NCBI GenBank assembly: GCA_036785705.1
Contig: JAWUZG010000018.1
Coordinates: 7,537,501 to 7,601,500, forward strand
Direction of reading: 5' to 3'
DNA from: Acanthornis magna
Lineage: Eukaryota > Chordata > Aves > Passeriformes > Acanthizidae
Length of the DNA stretch: 64,000 nt
Under the pieces are notes generated by a model that was given only the letters and a program-made list of their open reading frames with translations, was not told the origin of the DNA and searched no databases. The first letter of the stretch is position 1. Each line of letters opens with the position of its first letter. The translations under genes and the position numbers were made by a program. This document shows positions 37,561-49,900 of the stretch, piece by piece.

Positions 37561-38634
37561 GATCTGCTCTATGACCTAAAATCTTAGAATGTGTGGCCCA
37601 AACCCTTCTCATTTCTCAGTCATTGTTTCTTTTTTGACCAGTTCCTCCTAGAAGCTCTCCAGTATTTAAATATGACAGTGAAGGACAGGTGATGTTAGGA
37701 TATGGATTTGTCAGAACATAAAACATGCCCTATTGAGATTATCATCATAATCCAAGATGTACAATTCATGTCATATAAGAAGATGTTTTACTTGAAATGT
37801 CATCAAATAAATCTTTTTGTCACTAAGCATTTATTTTATTATGCTCTTCACAAATGGCAGTGAAAAAGGTGTTAGTTTTAGACTTGTCCCATAGCATGTA
37901 AGGCAACCCCTCACTTCAATATATGAATATTTTTAATCTCTGATTTATTTATCTCTGTAAAAATTTCTGTGGTAATGGTAAATTGATTCCCATCCATAGG
38001 TGAGATCTGAGACACAAATGAAAGAATTATGGTAAGACTTATTCTCAACTTCTAACTAAAAATCTACACATATTAACAGACCTACCATTTCTAACAAAAA
38101 GTATGCCTGGCAGACTTGTAGCTCCATGTACCAATTGCAGTTCAATGTTTCTGATGAAATCTGTGAAATAAAAACTCACACATCCTCTCGGCTAATGTTT
38201 AACAGCAGTGAACCACAGGATATATTTGATTTTCCATTCTTCTTTTTGAAAATTCTATCTTCTGGTTCTCCCTTGTTCTCACCCTTCACTTTATCTTTCA
38301 TGCTGTTTTCTTGGAGATGGAAAAACCTGAATATAAGCCACTTTAATGTCATTCATGAAAGCATCATGTTCTGGTGATGTCAATGATTTTTGTCTTTTCT
38401 TTTTATATCCTTTTTATATATTTTTATACCCTTTCCTTTCCCTGGTACCCTCTATACACACTCCTTGTACCCTGCACAAACACTCCTTGTACTTTAGCCC
38501 CACATTTATAACTCTTGTAGTCTGATATTTAGCCTAGTTTGGGGTCATGCAAAGCAAAGAAGATCAAGCATTCACACTATCTCAGAACTAAGGGCTCCAG
38601 CCTTGGATGGAGCCTTCTCTCTGGAACATGTTTT
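37561..38634. other. Non-coding unique sequence with a short tandem duplication
   Basis: No gene recognised. A 13-base unit ending CCTTGTAC occurs at 38,458-38,470 and again at 38,480-38,492 with a 22-base spacing, just upstream of the LTR-like segment. Confidence 0.6.
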
Positions 38635-38930
38635 TGTAAACTAGGCTGTAGTCTCATTTGGGGGGGTGGGGTTCATTAGAATAAGGAACAATTACTTCAT
38701 TTATTGGGTTTCTTATCGGGGGATTTTAAGTAGATATGCTAATTTTGTGAGGTCCATAAAAATCCGGTACGCATTGTACGAGGGTTGCTCTAGGGCTCAT
38801 CGCTTGCTCCTCGGTATGTTTTTCACCTTTGATGAGTCTGGGCACCTAGGATCCTATTAAACCAAGGTAAATTCCCTTTTCCCTTTACTGCTGTGTCTGC
38901 TTCGTATTTTTGCTAGCTGATAAGGCATCA
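38635..38930 (+). mobile_element. LTR-like remnant of an endogenous retrovirus
   Basis: This segment has the architecture of the promoter-to-poly(A) part of an LTR. There is a TATA-like CATAAAAAT at 38,755-38,763, then a CpG-bearing stretch with repeated TTGCTC/CGCTTGCTCC words, then a polyadenylation-like ATTAAA at 38,856-38,861 about 100 bases downstream, and a T-rich U5-like tail. An initial TG near 38,635 could be the left end. The right end (near TTCGTA, about 38,910, or later) and a target duplication are not convincing. No internal viral gene is seen on either side, so if correct it is a solo LTR. The ERVL group would fit the style of the R region, but this is from memory. Confidence 0.4.
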
Positions 38931-39472
38931 CTGGTATGGCTCCAGAATAATGTCATGACATTGTATTTTGTCAGACTTAGGCAAGCAAATAATCTTCAAA
39001 CTTCTGATTACCAGAAATGGCTGTCACCATTATCTAATTTCTAAAAAAAAAGATAAAACACTTTTATATTTATTCCTCAGTGATTTTTACATCTCCATTA
39101 CTGTTTAAGTCCTTTGGTGTGATGTCCCAAATTCACTGTCCATAAGGGGTTAGCTGAGCAGTGAGTGCCTTGCCTCTGATGTCACAGCTGTGCCACTTGA
39201 CACCAAACTTTACCCAAAGCAGCAGCAGAAGGGATGAAGCCCATAGTGATGGAGGGGAGGAAGAGAAATCGACTTCAGTGCCAAAGTTCCACCATTTGTC
39301 TATGCTTCCTAGGCAAACTCTGTTTCAATTGTCACCAAATCATTTTTGTTTGATTGGAATATCAAATACCACATTTTCCAGCATGTCTGAAGGATAAAGA
39401 CAGCTAAAATATTAGATGGGAAATCAGTTTTGCTCACTGTATAAAATAATATTCACCGTACATTACTGGAGT
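38931..39472. other. Non-coding sequence before the hAT fragment
   Basis: No recognised feature. The open frame at 39,161-39,397 is short and unrecognised; it does not extend the transposase similarity. Confidence 0.5.
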
Positions 39473-39850
39473 CGACAAGGCTTGGTAATTCATGGCCATC
39501 AGATTGATGAGGAGAATTTTATTGAATTACTGAAGCTTCACAGCAATGACAATGAGACCCTGGGAAGCTAGCTGAAGAGAAAACAAGATTACACAAGTCC
39601 AACAATTCAGAATGAAATCATCAGTCTAATGAGCCGTGAAGTTATCCACACTATTGTAAAGGAAATTAATTGTGGTTCACAATACCATTCTGTCATAGCT
39701 GATAGAACTCAGGATTACATAGATATAGTACGCAGAAGAAAAGTGTCCATCTTCACCACACTGACCCTGGCATGCAAACTAACAAAAACTTGGTTATAAT
39801 TTCCTGTACACCAAACAATTTCATGGATTTCATTGGAAAAATTGCTTACT
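39473..39850 (+). pseudogene. hAT-family transposase fragment (ZMYM1/TTF-type), decayed
   Basis: A fossil of the hAT DNA-transposon group whose proteins are often annotated as zinc-finger MYM-type protein 1-like. In one frame from 39,473 it reads RQGL, then an HG, then ENFIELLKLHSND. A TAG stop at 39,569-39,571 follows. Then come KRKQDYTSPTIQNEI, SLMSREVI and SVIADRTQD. These are the ordered landmarks of the family: RQGL..RGH, F..LLKLR.ED, KR...YTSP.IQNEIL.IM, and the I.ADETTD box that holds the first catalytic Asp. Here that box is damaged (E to R, T to Q). The frame closes with TAA at 39,797. A shifted frame then gives NFMDFIGKIAY, fitting the usual ..EDFIGLY. There is no DDE remainder, no HAT dimerisation domain and no terminal repeats seen, so it is a non-functional fragment. 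Confidence 0.75.
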
Positions 39851-41583
39851 GACATTGTGTACTTGTTTGTAATGCACAATACCCATGAATAAATCAAGAA
39901 CAGTCTCGAAGAAATGTCCATGAGTGCACATACTTTCAAGTGAAGATATATTTTGAAGTAGAGGTAGGATTCATAGATCATCTAGTCTGCTTCTCCTCTG
40001 TAAAAAACAGTTTCAAAAGAATCTACTAACCAGCCATGTGAGACATTCAGAGGAAATTAAGACTGGAGGTATAAAAACTAAGGCCAGCAGTGTCTCAATG
40101 GGAGGATGCCACTGTAAATGTGCTTGCTTTAATGTCCCACACTCATAAAACCCCTGATGAGTCTGAAATAAAAGTTTACAAGAGAGGCAAAGCACAACAC
40201 TAAGCAGAGTATGTCAAGTAAATTTTGTCAAAGAAAAGTTAATGAGGCAAAGAACTGATTCAACTGTCTCTATTATTAAATAAGCAGAAAAAATTGTCCA
40301 AACATTAGACTTGGTTCCAACAGCACCTCCACAGCCCAAAGCTTCCTCTGCTATTGTGCTGTTGGAGGAGACAGCAATTTTATGTAATCAAAGGAAAAGA
40401 ATTTTTCAGACTGTAGTACTTCAAAGAAATTTAAGTGTGTTTTGTCCAGCTGAAGACCACGTTCCTGTAGGCTGATCTGAATGAATATCCACAGTTGGAA
40501 GGAAAGTTTCATGTTGATGTGAAGGAGGAATTTGCTGGCTGTGAACCTGAGGGAAGAAAAATCTTGATTAAGAAATATCCCCCACTCAGAATTTGAGCAT
40601 ATGAAATACAACTAGAGACATTTTACAGACTAGAACAACTCCAGCAGGGAGCATGCTGTCTGGAAAGTGTCTCAGCACAGCCGCAGTCCCTCCAGTGGGA
40701 CAACTTCCCCATCAGCTGCCACAGAGAGGCTGTGACTGCAGAGCTCCACAGCTGAGCCACCTCCAGACCAGACTGAGGACAGATTAATTTATTTTCCTTT
40801 TCTACCAGCTTTGCCTGCAGTGTTTGTTATTATACTTACCAGCCCAAAGATTCACAGGACATGCTGTTTCCTCAAATGTCTGTTTTGTTCAGAACTGTGT
40901 AGCTCTGAATGCTCTGCAAGCATCATGTCATCATTTCAGGTCATACCAGGGGACAGCAAGCTTTACTTCTGCCTTACCCTTTAGACAAAGCTGTGCATTT
41001 ACCCAAAACAGCAACACACTTTTAGGCAAAACGCTAAACACAGAGAGCTTTGAAAAAGGAGCAAAAGGAGGCTCTCAGATAACCCTTATTAAAATTTCCC
41101 TATTCTATTGAAAATGTTTGGCTGTTACAACTTATTCCCCCCCTCGCTACTAGTGAAACATCCTTGCTGGGTGACCTTCCTGTAGCTCTTAAAAACAAAC
41201 CTAAAGAGAAATTGTAGTGCCTTTACAAATGTGTTGGAGAGCAATTTAATCATGCCTTTTCACCCAAAAACTCAAGGCAAAAAGGCGATGAAATATCAGG
41301 ACCGCAAGCTACCATGAGATCAGGGAAGTGAATTCAGAAGTAGATAAAGCTATTAAGTACATGGAGAAGTTGCTGACAAAATCCATAGCTTTTTAAGCTG
41401 GTGATGTATTTGATAGACTTCCTACGTATAGATATGAATTGTAAACCTAAATTTTCAAGGTAAGTGTACAAGTGGCTAAAGTGGGTAGAATAGTGTAAGA
41501 AACCATCAGCTTACCTGAAAATTAAAGTATTCTGGCCTACTACATGACCTCAGCTTTTTGTTTTAGAGAGTCTTTATTTGGGA
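39851..41583. other. Non-coding sequence, possible LINE core near 39,975
   Basis: CATAGATCATCTAGTCTGC at 39,972-39,990 resembles the ATCATCTAGTCC core found in inverted CR1 and L3 3' ends, but the match stops there. A G+C-richer patch at 40,640-40,770 holds no open frame of interest. No gene. Confidence 0.4.
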
Positions 41584-41617
41584 GAGAATATTTGAATCTA
41601 GGAGAATATTTGAATCT
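41584..41617. repeat. Short tandem duplication
   Basis: A 16-base unit, GAGAATATTTGAATCT, occurs at 41,584-41,599 and again at 41,602-41,617, a period of 18 bases. A small local duplication with no known role. Confidence 0.9.
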
Positions 41618-44600
41618 GTGATAATAATCTGATCCTCGTGTATCAGCCAAAGCTTGTATTTGATGAGGGGAATAAGACAATTTCCAATTAGAGATGCTTC
41701 TGTCCAAGTCACATTACAAAAATATACATGGAGAGATAAAGAATTTCTGAGTAATTTTGTGGATAATTTGTGTATTATGATTTCTTTTGGTCTAAAAAGC
41801 ATTACTTTAAAAACTTACTTTATTCAGTAAAGAGATTTTAGAAAATTTTGTCTCTAAGTTATGTGTACAGAGATATCCATGCATCTCACTGCATCACAGT
41901 TTATCCGTTACGAGAGGAAACAGAGCATTTTGGTCTTCTTAATAGTTTTAGACAAACTGATGTTGCACAGTAGTAACTGTAGTGAAACAGGTCCAGAATC
42001 TTGATTCTAAAACCAAATTTTTCTAAAAAAAATTTCCTTTCCTTTTCAAAGGAAAAGCTATAACAGCTACGATCATATACCACTGTAGACTTTAGAGTAA
42101 AATTCTAACATCATGAGGCTGTTTCCTTTACAGGCTTTTGTACGAAAGTAGAAGCCTAGTGTATGATAAATCTCTACATTCCATTGCAATAACCTGACTG
42201 ATTTTGAAGTGAGGTTCCTCAGTGCAGTCTGCTCACCTGTTCATTACTCATCTTTTTCATTTTCATGCCTGACCACTTCCTTACAAGTATTCACACTGCC
42301 AATTTCATCACTAGTCTCATCTTGCTATCTGTGGCTGCTCCTGAGCAATCCTGGTCACCCCCGTGTGCATCTGAAGGGTTCCTGAACGTGAGAAAGGCCA
42401 GGGTATGGTAACAAGAGTGAGTGTGCACTTCACAGCACTGTGCTCAGCCAAAGTTTGGAAGAAACCAGTGCAGAAAGTCAAACCAAATTGGTCATGAACA
42501 CGAATTTCTTGCACACTACGCACAGATATATATCCTTCCACCATGACTTCTGAGGAGACACAGGTTGTTTGCATAGCTTGGTGCTTTCTGCTACCCACTA
42601 ACCAAACATATTTGTTAAGTAAGGTCACTTAAAAGTTCCACAAAATAGCAAATTGTCCATCTGCAGGTGAGTACATGGTCCTCTCTTGTCCTGTATCTCA
42701 CAGCTGGCCAAAGCCATAGTCTGGCTTGCAACAAGAAATAGCAATATCTCCTAGTTTGGAAATGCAGATATTCCTTATAATTTCAAAATCATAGGGAGAA
42801 TGAAAGAGAGCAGACCTTGGGGACATTTTCAAGAATACCTGGTAATGGAAAGAGAGAACTCAAAAGGCACGTGACTTAGAGAACAGCTCATCAGTGACAG
42901 TAGTTGTGTGGTGAGTAACTGCCAGCAGAGCTACATCACTTTTGAAATAATCAAATTTTCCCACTCAAGAAAATCCAAGGACAGCAAAACCCCTTAGGAA
43001 AAATTTAGCTATGGTGGCTGGAGTTGACACCCCATAAAAGGGTAAGAAATAGTTCTGTTCTGTCCAACTATACTCTATGAATTGGACCCTCTCCTTGGAT
43101 TCTGTTGCCTCTCCGGCAGCCCATGTATTCCCACTCATATCCTGGCCAGAGCAGACATAACTCCATCCATAAATGTAACACACCAAAGCATTTTGGCAGG
43201 CTCCAATTCTGCAATTTCCTCATAAAAAATGACCAAATGTAGAAAAAATCATTTAAACGTGAATCAGCTACAGAGACATTTCCATGAATATTAGAGAAAC
43301 ACAACTTGCAGCTACCATTTTTCACTGTATCTCACTTTCTTAAACATCCCAACAGAAAACCACAAGCTGAATTGCTTAAAGTGTAATTCATGAAAGCCAC
43401 ACCGACCCTAGAGTAATCATTGTATTGTAGGAACATACAAGCAATAAATGTTGTTTAAAGTACAAGGCTGTATGGTGGTGGCTGTGAGCTGAGGTGGGAG
43501 TGTGTGGCTTGCGGGTGACAGAAGGGAAGTAGCTGGGGTTGAGAAGAAAAATTGATCAATGACTGTAAATGGGCTGTGGAATCATTTAACTGCTTATTTG
43601 ATTTCATTTGTGGGCTGTGAATTTTGGAGCCTTGTCTCAAAGTCCATGACGATCTGGTGCATGTGTATGTAGTGTAAATATGGGTGTGAAGTAAAATTAA
43701 ATATACATTGCCTTGTATCAGCTTTCTTGCAGAGGAAATTAATTAGGGTATCATGGGCTAAAGCAAAAATGGTGTCATTTAACTGAGAAGTTATGAGATG
43801 ACACTGGCAGGAACTGAGTGAGAATGAGAGTCAAAAGCAAGAAGTATGTGACTCATGCCCAGTGTTTTACACAGAGCTTGTAGAGCAGCATTTAAAGAAT
43901 GGACACAACATCATCTAAACGCCCCCTCTTGTGTTTGTTCTGAAAACGGCACATTTGTGCTCAGCAGTGGGAAAGGAGAAATCTGCTTTTTAGCTGACAA
44001 GTCCCTTACAGTAATGCTTAATGACATTTTAAGGACTATATGGCATATCCCAGCTTTGAATGTAAAGACAAAGTTGAGTACCATGTAAAGATTTTTGTAA
44101 CAAATCTACTTTCAATGCACAAAAATTTTGCTGTTACAAAATCACCTCGGTAGAAGGAATCCTGAAGTTCTAACAGTGCTTTTCCTTACAGAGAAATCTC
44201 GGCTGTGCTTTGGACATACTAGGCACTTGCATTTTCAAGTGTATTCTATATTTTACAATAAAGATATTGTAGGAGCACAAAGTAGACAAATGTGAAAGGA
44301 TATTTTGTTGGACAGCAAAAATAGATTACAGGACTTTAAGGGTGGTGTATATAGAGAAGTCATACATTTTAGTGACATTTCACTACAGAGAAGTAGTATA
44401 TGTAGCAGGTTCTGTTGCTGTTTAAACCTCAGCCCAGAAATCTCACATGAATGGTGTCAACTTCACATTTTGCCTGGAAATCTGACCACTCAGAAAGTGT
44501 AGTATATTTTGTTAAAACTTTATTGCCTGTGGGTTGAAAGCATTAAGTACGGTAGTTTTAAAGCAAAAGTAAGAGCTGTTTTGGCACATGTTTTTATAGC

Positions 44601-46619
44601 TAGCATATATGAGGTTTGTTCAAAATCTGATCCACAAACTACTCTGTTGCAAACTTGCTCATTTAGATGCCGGTGGCACTATTAGTCATGCACTAGTCTC
44701 ATTTGACAAAGTGTGTGCAACTTTTTTTACAATAAAATATTACTTTTGTAACATTTTCTGTCACAGAAATTACAAAATCCTTTACTTCATCATGGAAGCA
44801 CATGACAGAAATAGGAGGCTGGTTGGAGTGAATAAGAGACAACCACATGTTGGGAGGGTCCCAACTAGACAGACAAATATAAGTTAAAACAAGAAACTGC
44901 TCAATGTTATCAGTTGCAAGCTGTCATTTCATTTTTCAGCTTCTAACTATTTGAAGAATATCTGCTTGTGGTGAAATTCTGAGAAAATGCATACAAGGGC
45001 AGATATGCTTCAGACAATTCCATCAAGACCTGCCAATTTTTTATTAATCCTCCATTCCTTTTGATGAGTGTTTTGACTGAGGACCAATAAGACATATCTC
45101 AGTCTTTTGTCAGTATTCTCATGCCAGTCTTAGCTCTTAGAATTCCTCATTCATATGAATTCCTCCACAAGTGTGGTCTGGTCCACTATATTAATTTAAA
45201 AAAAAGAATAAAGGAAAACCCTACTCCTAATAGTGTAGTTTTGGTGGACTTGAACTTGAATGTTCCCAGTTGAGGTATATGGTCACTTATGTGATTCTTC
45301 TTACCCAAAAGATGGGAACAGTTATAATGCAATTCGAAAGCTCGGGCATCCTTTTGCTATTTATGCTATTATAGAATATTTCATGTCTTGTTTGTCACAA
45401 AATGACCCCTCTGTGTCTGTATATGCAATCCTCTTCCTGCATCATTCCTAAGTACTCATGGAAGAGTTCAGCTCTGAATAGAAAACCACTAACCATTTTA
45501 TTACTATCTTCCTCAAAACTTTAAGAAAGTTCTTTAAGAATTTCCAGCTAGAGTGAAAGCAATCATTTCTCTGGGAATTCGTTCCAAAGCTAAAGATGGG
45601 AGAAATCACATGAAATTTCCTAGAATCTGTGTGCTATTATCCCTCAGCTCTGTAGACCCAAAAATGTCTTTGGCAGATTTTCTTCTACCTCTTGTAGCCA
45701 AATGCATATTTTTCGCTTTGATGGTGATTCATATTACGAGCAATTAGGTCTTACTCAATATTATCTTTCCATGTCCTTCATTGGCCTGAGGACTGAAACT
45801 CCTAACGATGGCTGTCCAAAATAAGCCTTGCTGGTCTGTCTTCCATCATCCTAACCACATACTCTGCCCACTCAGGTCACTGGGATTTCACTCCATTCAC
45901 TGCATTTGGCTCTTCACAGACCTCCCACAGTCCCCTGCTCAATAGTTCTCTCAACACATCTCTCTCTCTAACTGGTCCAAACATTTATCACAGGGCTTTA
46001 TTCTCAAGGATCTGCGGTTTTTTCTTTTTTTGGAAGATTCCTTTGTTTCCCATCCATGTCTTCTAGCAGTTCCATGCATTGGCAGCCTGGTGTTTCTCTG
46101 CAATTGCCTCAAGCTAAACATTATCTTCAGAGAAAAGCAACAACAGTTCGGCTCTGTACTGACTAAGCATTTTATATCACCAAAGTGTTGCTGAGTATTT
46201 CTGGAATTCATAGGTAAAATGCTTGATTTGGTAACTATCTTTACAAATAATGGGTTCAATGGTTTTTATTAAACTGTGACATCAGATTTTAGTGATATTT
46301 CATTAATATCTACCATAATGTTGTTATGATTGTTTTCTTTTTCTGTCACCTAACAATGAAGTTTCAAAGCTAAAATGTAATTTCTGACTTAATTCCAAGT
46401 ATCTAGGATGAATTATGCATGCATTATCATGTGTACTTATCTTCCCACAGCTATTGTTGTTTTTCCTGTTGCTGACCACCAAGTTTCACAATTCCAATAT
46501 TGCATATTTATTCCAGATTAACATGGAGGTTTCCCATACAAACAATAGTTTTATTACATTTTACCCATATTTACATTTTTTTTAAATGAAATCCCCTAGT
46601 ATTTGATTCCATGGCGGAG
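41618..46619. other. Non-coding unique sequence, no gene seen
   Basis: Open frames at 42,317-42,628 (minus, 103 codons), 43,068-43,325 (minus) and 45,951-46,259 (minus) show no domain. The two overlapping minus-strand frames at 42,965-43,325 look somewhat protein-like, but I could not relate them to any family. A TATGAGGTTTGTTCAAAA near 44,607 looks like a mariner end, but no partner was found. Confidence 0.55.
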
Positions 46620-46910
46620 AGGGAACATAATATGCTATAAAATTAGCCTTAAATCATGTAAATATCCCCTAATTCCTTTAGCTCCAGGCAAAAGATGGTA
46701 TCTCTGAGAGAAGAGATTTTTAAAGCTTAAGGAGTCCTATTTTGCATCCAAGCAATAAAAGCCGCTGAAGTATTGCTGTTACCTTTGTATCATTATTTGT
46801 AAAGAACAAAGGCCTTTTTAAGCAGTGAAAAGCATATTGGTGCAATTAAAGTCTACTAATAACAATTGAAATTATTTTCATAAGTCAGAGTATACTGGGG
46901 TTTTAATCTT
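46620..46910. promoter_or_regulatory. Candidate conserved non-coding element
   Basis: Repeat-free complex sequence with a GAACAAAGG site (SOX or TCF/LEF-like) near 46,804, a CAATTAAAG near 46,843 and a CAATTGAAATTA just after, plus a retained CpG in AGCCGCTG near 46,761. It fits enhancer texture; inference only. Confidence 0.28.
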
Positions 46911-49900
46911 TGGTGAAAAGTTTAAATCAGGAATTTCTATAACACTGTAATTACTGTAAAAACTGCCAACTGGTTAGGAGTTAGAAAGACATTTTATCTA
47001 GTGTTCATCTGTCCATATTTTTTCCATTTTATATTGCCTTGTAAGCTCACTCTTTATCCATAGCTTTAATTTCATTCTCATACTGCTTTTAGTCTTTGGC
47101 AGAACTCAGTATGATCACAACTTCTGTCAAGTCTTAAAACTAGCTGGGCTGTAAGGAAATGCTGTTTGGAAGTGCATTGCATTTTAAATGAAAGTGCAAA
47201 ATAAAAACATTAACCCAAAAACAAACAAAACAAGATACAGAGTATAGTGCAATGAGAACACAGGAAGGGTGGGCATCACTTCAGTTGGATTTTGTGGAAG
47301 CTGACTGGGGAGGAAGTTATGCTTTCTGCAATATATTTTGCCAGTAGAACAGTCCCTGACATTTAGGAAAGAGACAGCAGCATGCAATAATTCCAACAGA
47401 CTTAGTTAAAATTATTGATACTGGTATTAAGGATCTGCTTTTCTTGCAGGTGTTTGAATGGCTGCAAAGCCCTCGTATTGCAACTTGCTGGGTATCAGGC
47501 AGACTATATTTTCCCTTTACACAGGCAGCCAGAAGCTTCCTCTCAGAAAGCTTTGCCTTGCAGAAGGTGTTCCCTGTGCCATTTTGCCCCAGTTTAATGT
47601 TGCTACCCTGCACTTCACACCAACAGGATTCACATGGGCCCTTGAGGCCATGGAAACAGGGCAGCAGTGGTGGCAGAGGGATCCTGGAGGCAGCTTCCTC
47701 AATGAAGGGCTGATGGGAATCCTCTCTTCACCGTGCTTTTATATGTTCTTCGGTGTAGAACGCACAACCTTTAGACAAATGAGTGTCTCTGCTGTGTCCC
47801 TGAAGCAAGCAGAGACACTTTGGTGATCCTCAACAGGATCAATGCATTCCCACTGCATTCCCTGGGTGTCCATGTGCAATGACCCACCCCGAGGAGGGCA
47901 TACTGATGCTGTTTCAACTCTAGAGAAGTTTCCTGTGCCTCCATCACGAGGGCTCAGCTGCTGTGAACCCAAAGCAGAGTGAGTATTATCCTGTAAATCC
48001 ACCCTGTACTTACAATACAATTTTGGAGCACGGGGTCAGTCTTTTTAAGTCTCCTGGTGAATACATTTTCTTAATTTAGGCATAATTTGTTTAAAAGTGG
48101 TTGGCCCTACAAGATATTTAGCATCAGTGTCAGTGTTTTCTTTGAGTCTGGTTACACATAATGGTAACCCAAACATATTAAGATTAGGACAGTCTGGCAC
48201 CTAACTTTAACTCTGTCCTTCCCTGATACCACAAGTAGAGAAATCACAGAATTGGAGAATCTCATGTTCTTTTAAAAAATAAATATAATCTAATTCAGGA
48301 CCACAAATATAAAATGCTTCAATTATGTTCATATCATTACAACAGAGTTAAAGACGTGTGAGAGCCCTAATCTTCACTGAGTACCTTAATGAGTGTATAT
48401 CTTTTAAGTTTAATCATGTTTTCCAGCTTTGAATTTGATGTAATGAAAACAAATCTGAAAAATATTTTTCCTTGAAGTAATTGTTTTCTTGGGTTTAACA
48501 CCACCATAATTTAGTTTTTTTATGAGGGCATACCAAGTAATTTATTTCTAAAATTAGTATCTATCAGCCTAAATCAATGCAAAAACTCATTTTTCAAGAG
48601 ATTTTTACAGCACGTTGAAAAATACTTTGCTTCAATTGAATTTAATACACTAGCAGTAGGATATACAAGGAAATTTATTAACTTTATAGCTCAGTAGGTA
48701 TATCTTCATATATAATATGAATAATATGTTTTTAAACAACAAGCTCCCAACAGTTTTTCACATTATTTAATTTTTATACATGTTTCCCATTATTACCATG
48801 TTATTGGAATTTGAAAACAGGTTATATTTCGCTAAGCATTGTTCTTAAAGCAGAACACAAAAGGTAAGTTCTAGCAGGCAACATTGCAGTTTATATATGT
48901 CTTTATCTTGGAATTAACTTGTCTCTGGTCTAAATAGGTTAGTTTAGCATACGTTACTACAAATTGTTCCATCAATAAATGCCTTTGATCAAAATCTAGG
49001 GGGAAGCACGACCCTTTGATTGTGATATCTATTTCTTCAAGCCACGCTGTAGTAAAGGTTGATAAGAACACAGCCTGAGGTTTGGAATGTACTTGGAAGC
49101 TAAGATACCCACAAATCAGGGGGGTGCTGTTTAAAGAATGGGATCATCAACAAGAAGCACTAAGAGGGTGTGTTTTGCATGCTATAATCCTGAGTGCTAT
49201 CTTTGCTTGCTATCAGTGTTGAATGACTAATGATCAAGCACTACACTTTGAAAAGGCAGAAATTAAAGGTGGAACTTCTAGGACAAATCATTGAAAGATT
49301 TATGCATAAAACTGTTGTCGATAAACTTTTCTTTTTGTACCAAAACCTGGCAATGTAGACCTGTTGTGTTGTAGCAACACCTGCATTTGTGGAGTCACAG
49401 CCAGCTGCAGGAAAACAGAAAAACGAAAGGTTTAACTCACCCAGGGCTGCCAGGTGAGCTGCAGCCAAGAGCAGTGATTGCAGTCCTGCAGTCAGACACA
49501 GGAGGTGAACCGTGGCAGTAGTTGACACCACAGAACACTGTTGTATCATCCCCACATTGAGGAAAATGAGGGTGACAATGACAGCCTTTAGCAAGAATCT
49601 TTATAAAAATCTCCTTTTTGCCATCATCTTTTCCAATGCCGTTGGCAATTCAGTATGGTCCAGTCTGTGCCACTAAATGATAATGGTACCATACTCTCTG
49701 TGGTCCCATTATTTTGAAAGGGAAGTTCAACCTCAATCCACTGAAATATAGACTAATGCACCATCTACACCCTGAAATGAAATTGATTGTTATGCCTACT
49801 TTAATGCTTTGCTGAATGAGAACTAAATCAAAAAATAAAACAAAGCAGTGTCTCAACATTATCGGGGGGATGGGAAAAATCAGTCAAGCTCTAAATAAGA

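Noticed and set aside
44604..44887. Mariner-like end (TATGAGGTTTGTTCAAAA) with a 92-codon frame
   Set aside because: No matching inverted end was found downstream and the frame has no transposase motif (no recognisable D,D34D-type residues).
47458..47826. 122-codon frame after an acceptor-like TTTCTTGCAG
   Set aside because: Three overlapping frames share the region, none resembles a known protein, and no donor site fits. Chance in G+C-richer DNA is more likely.
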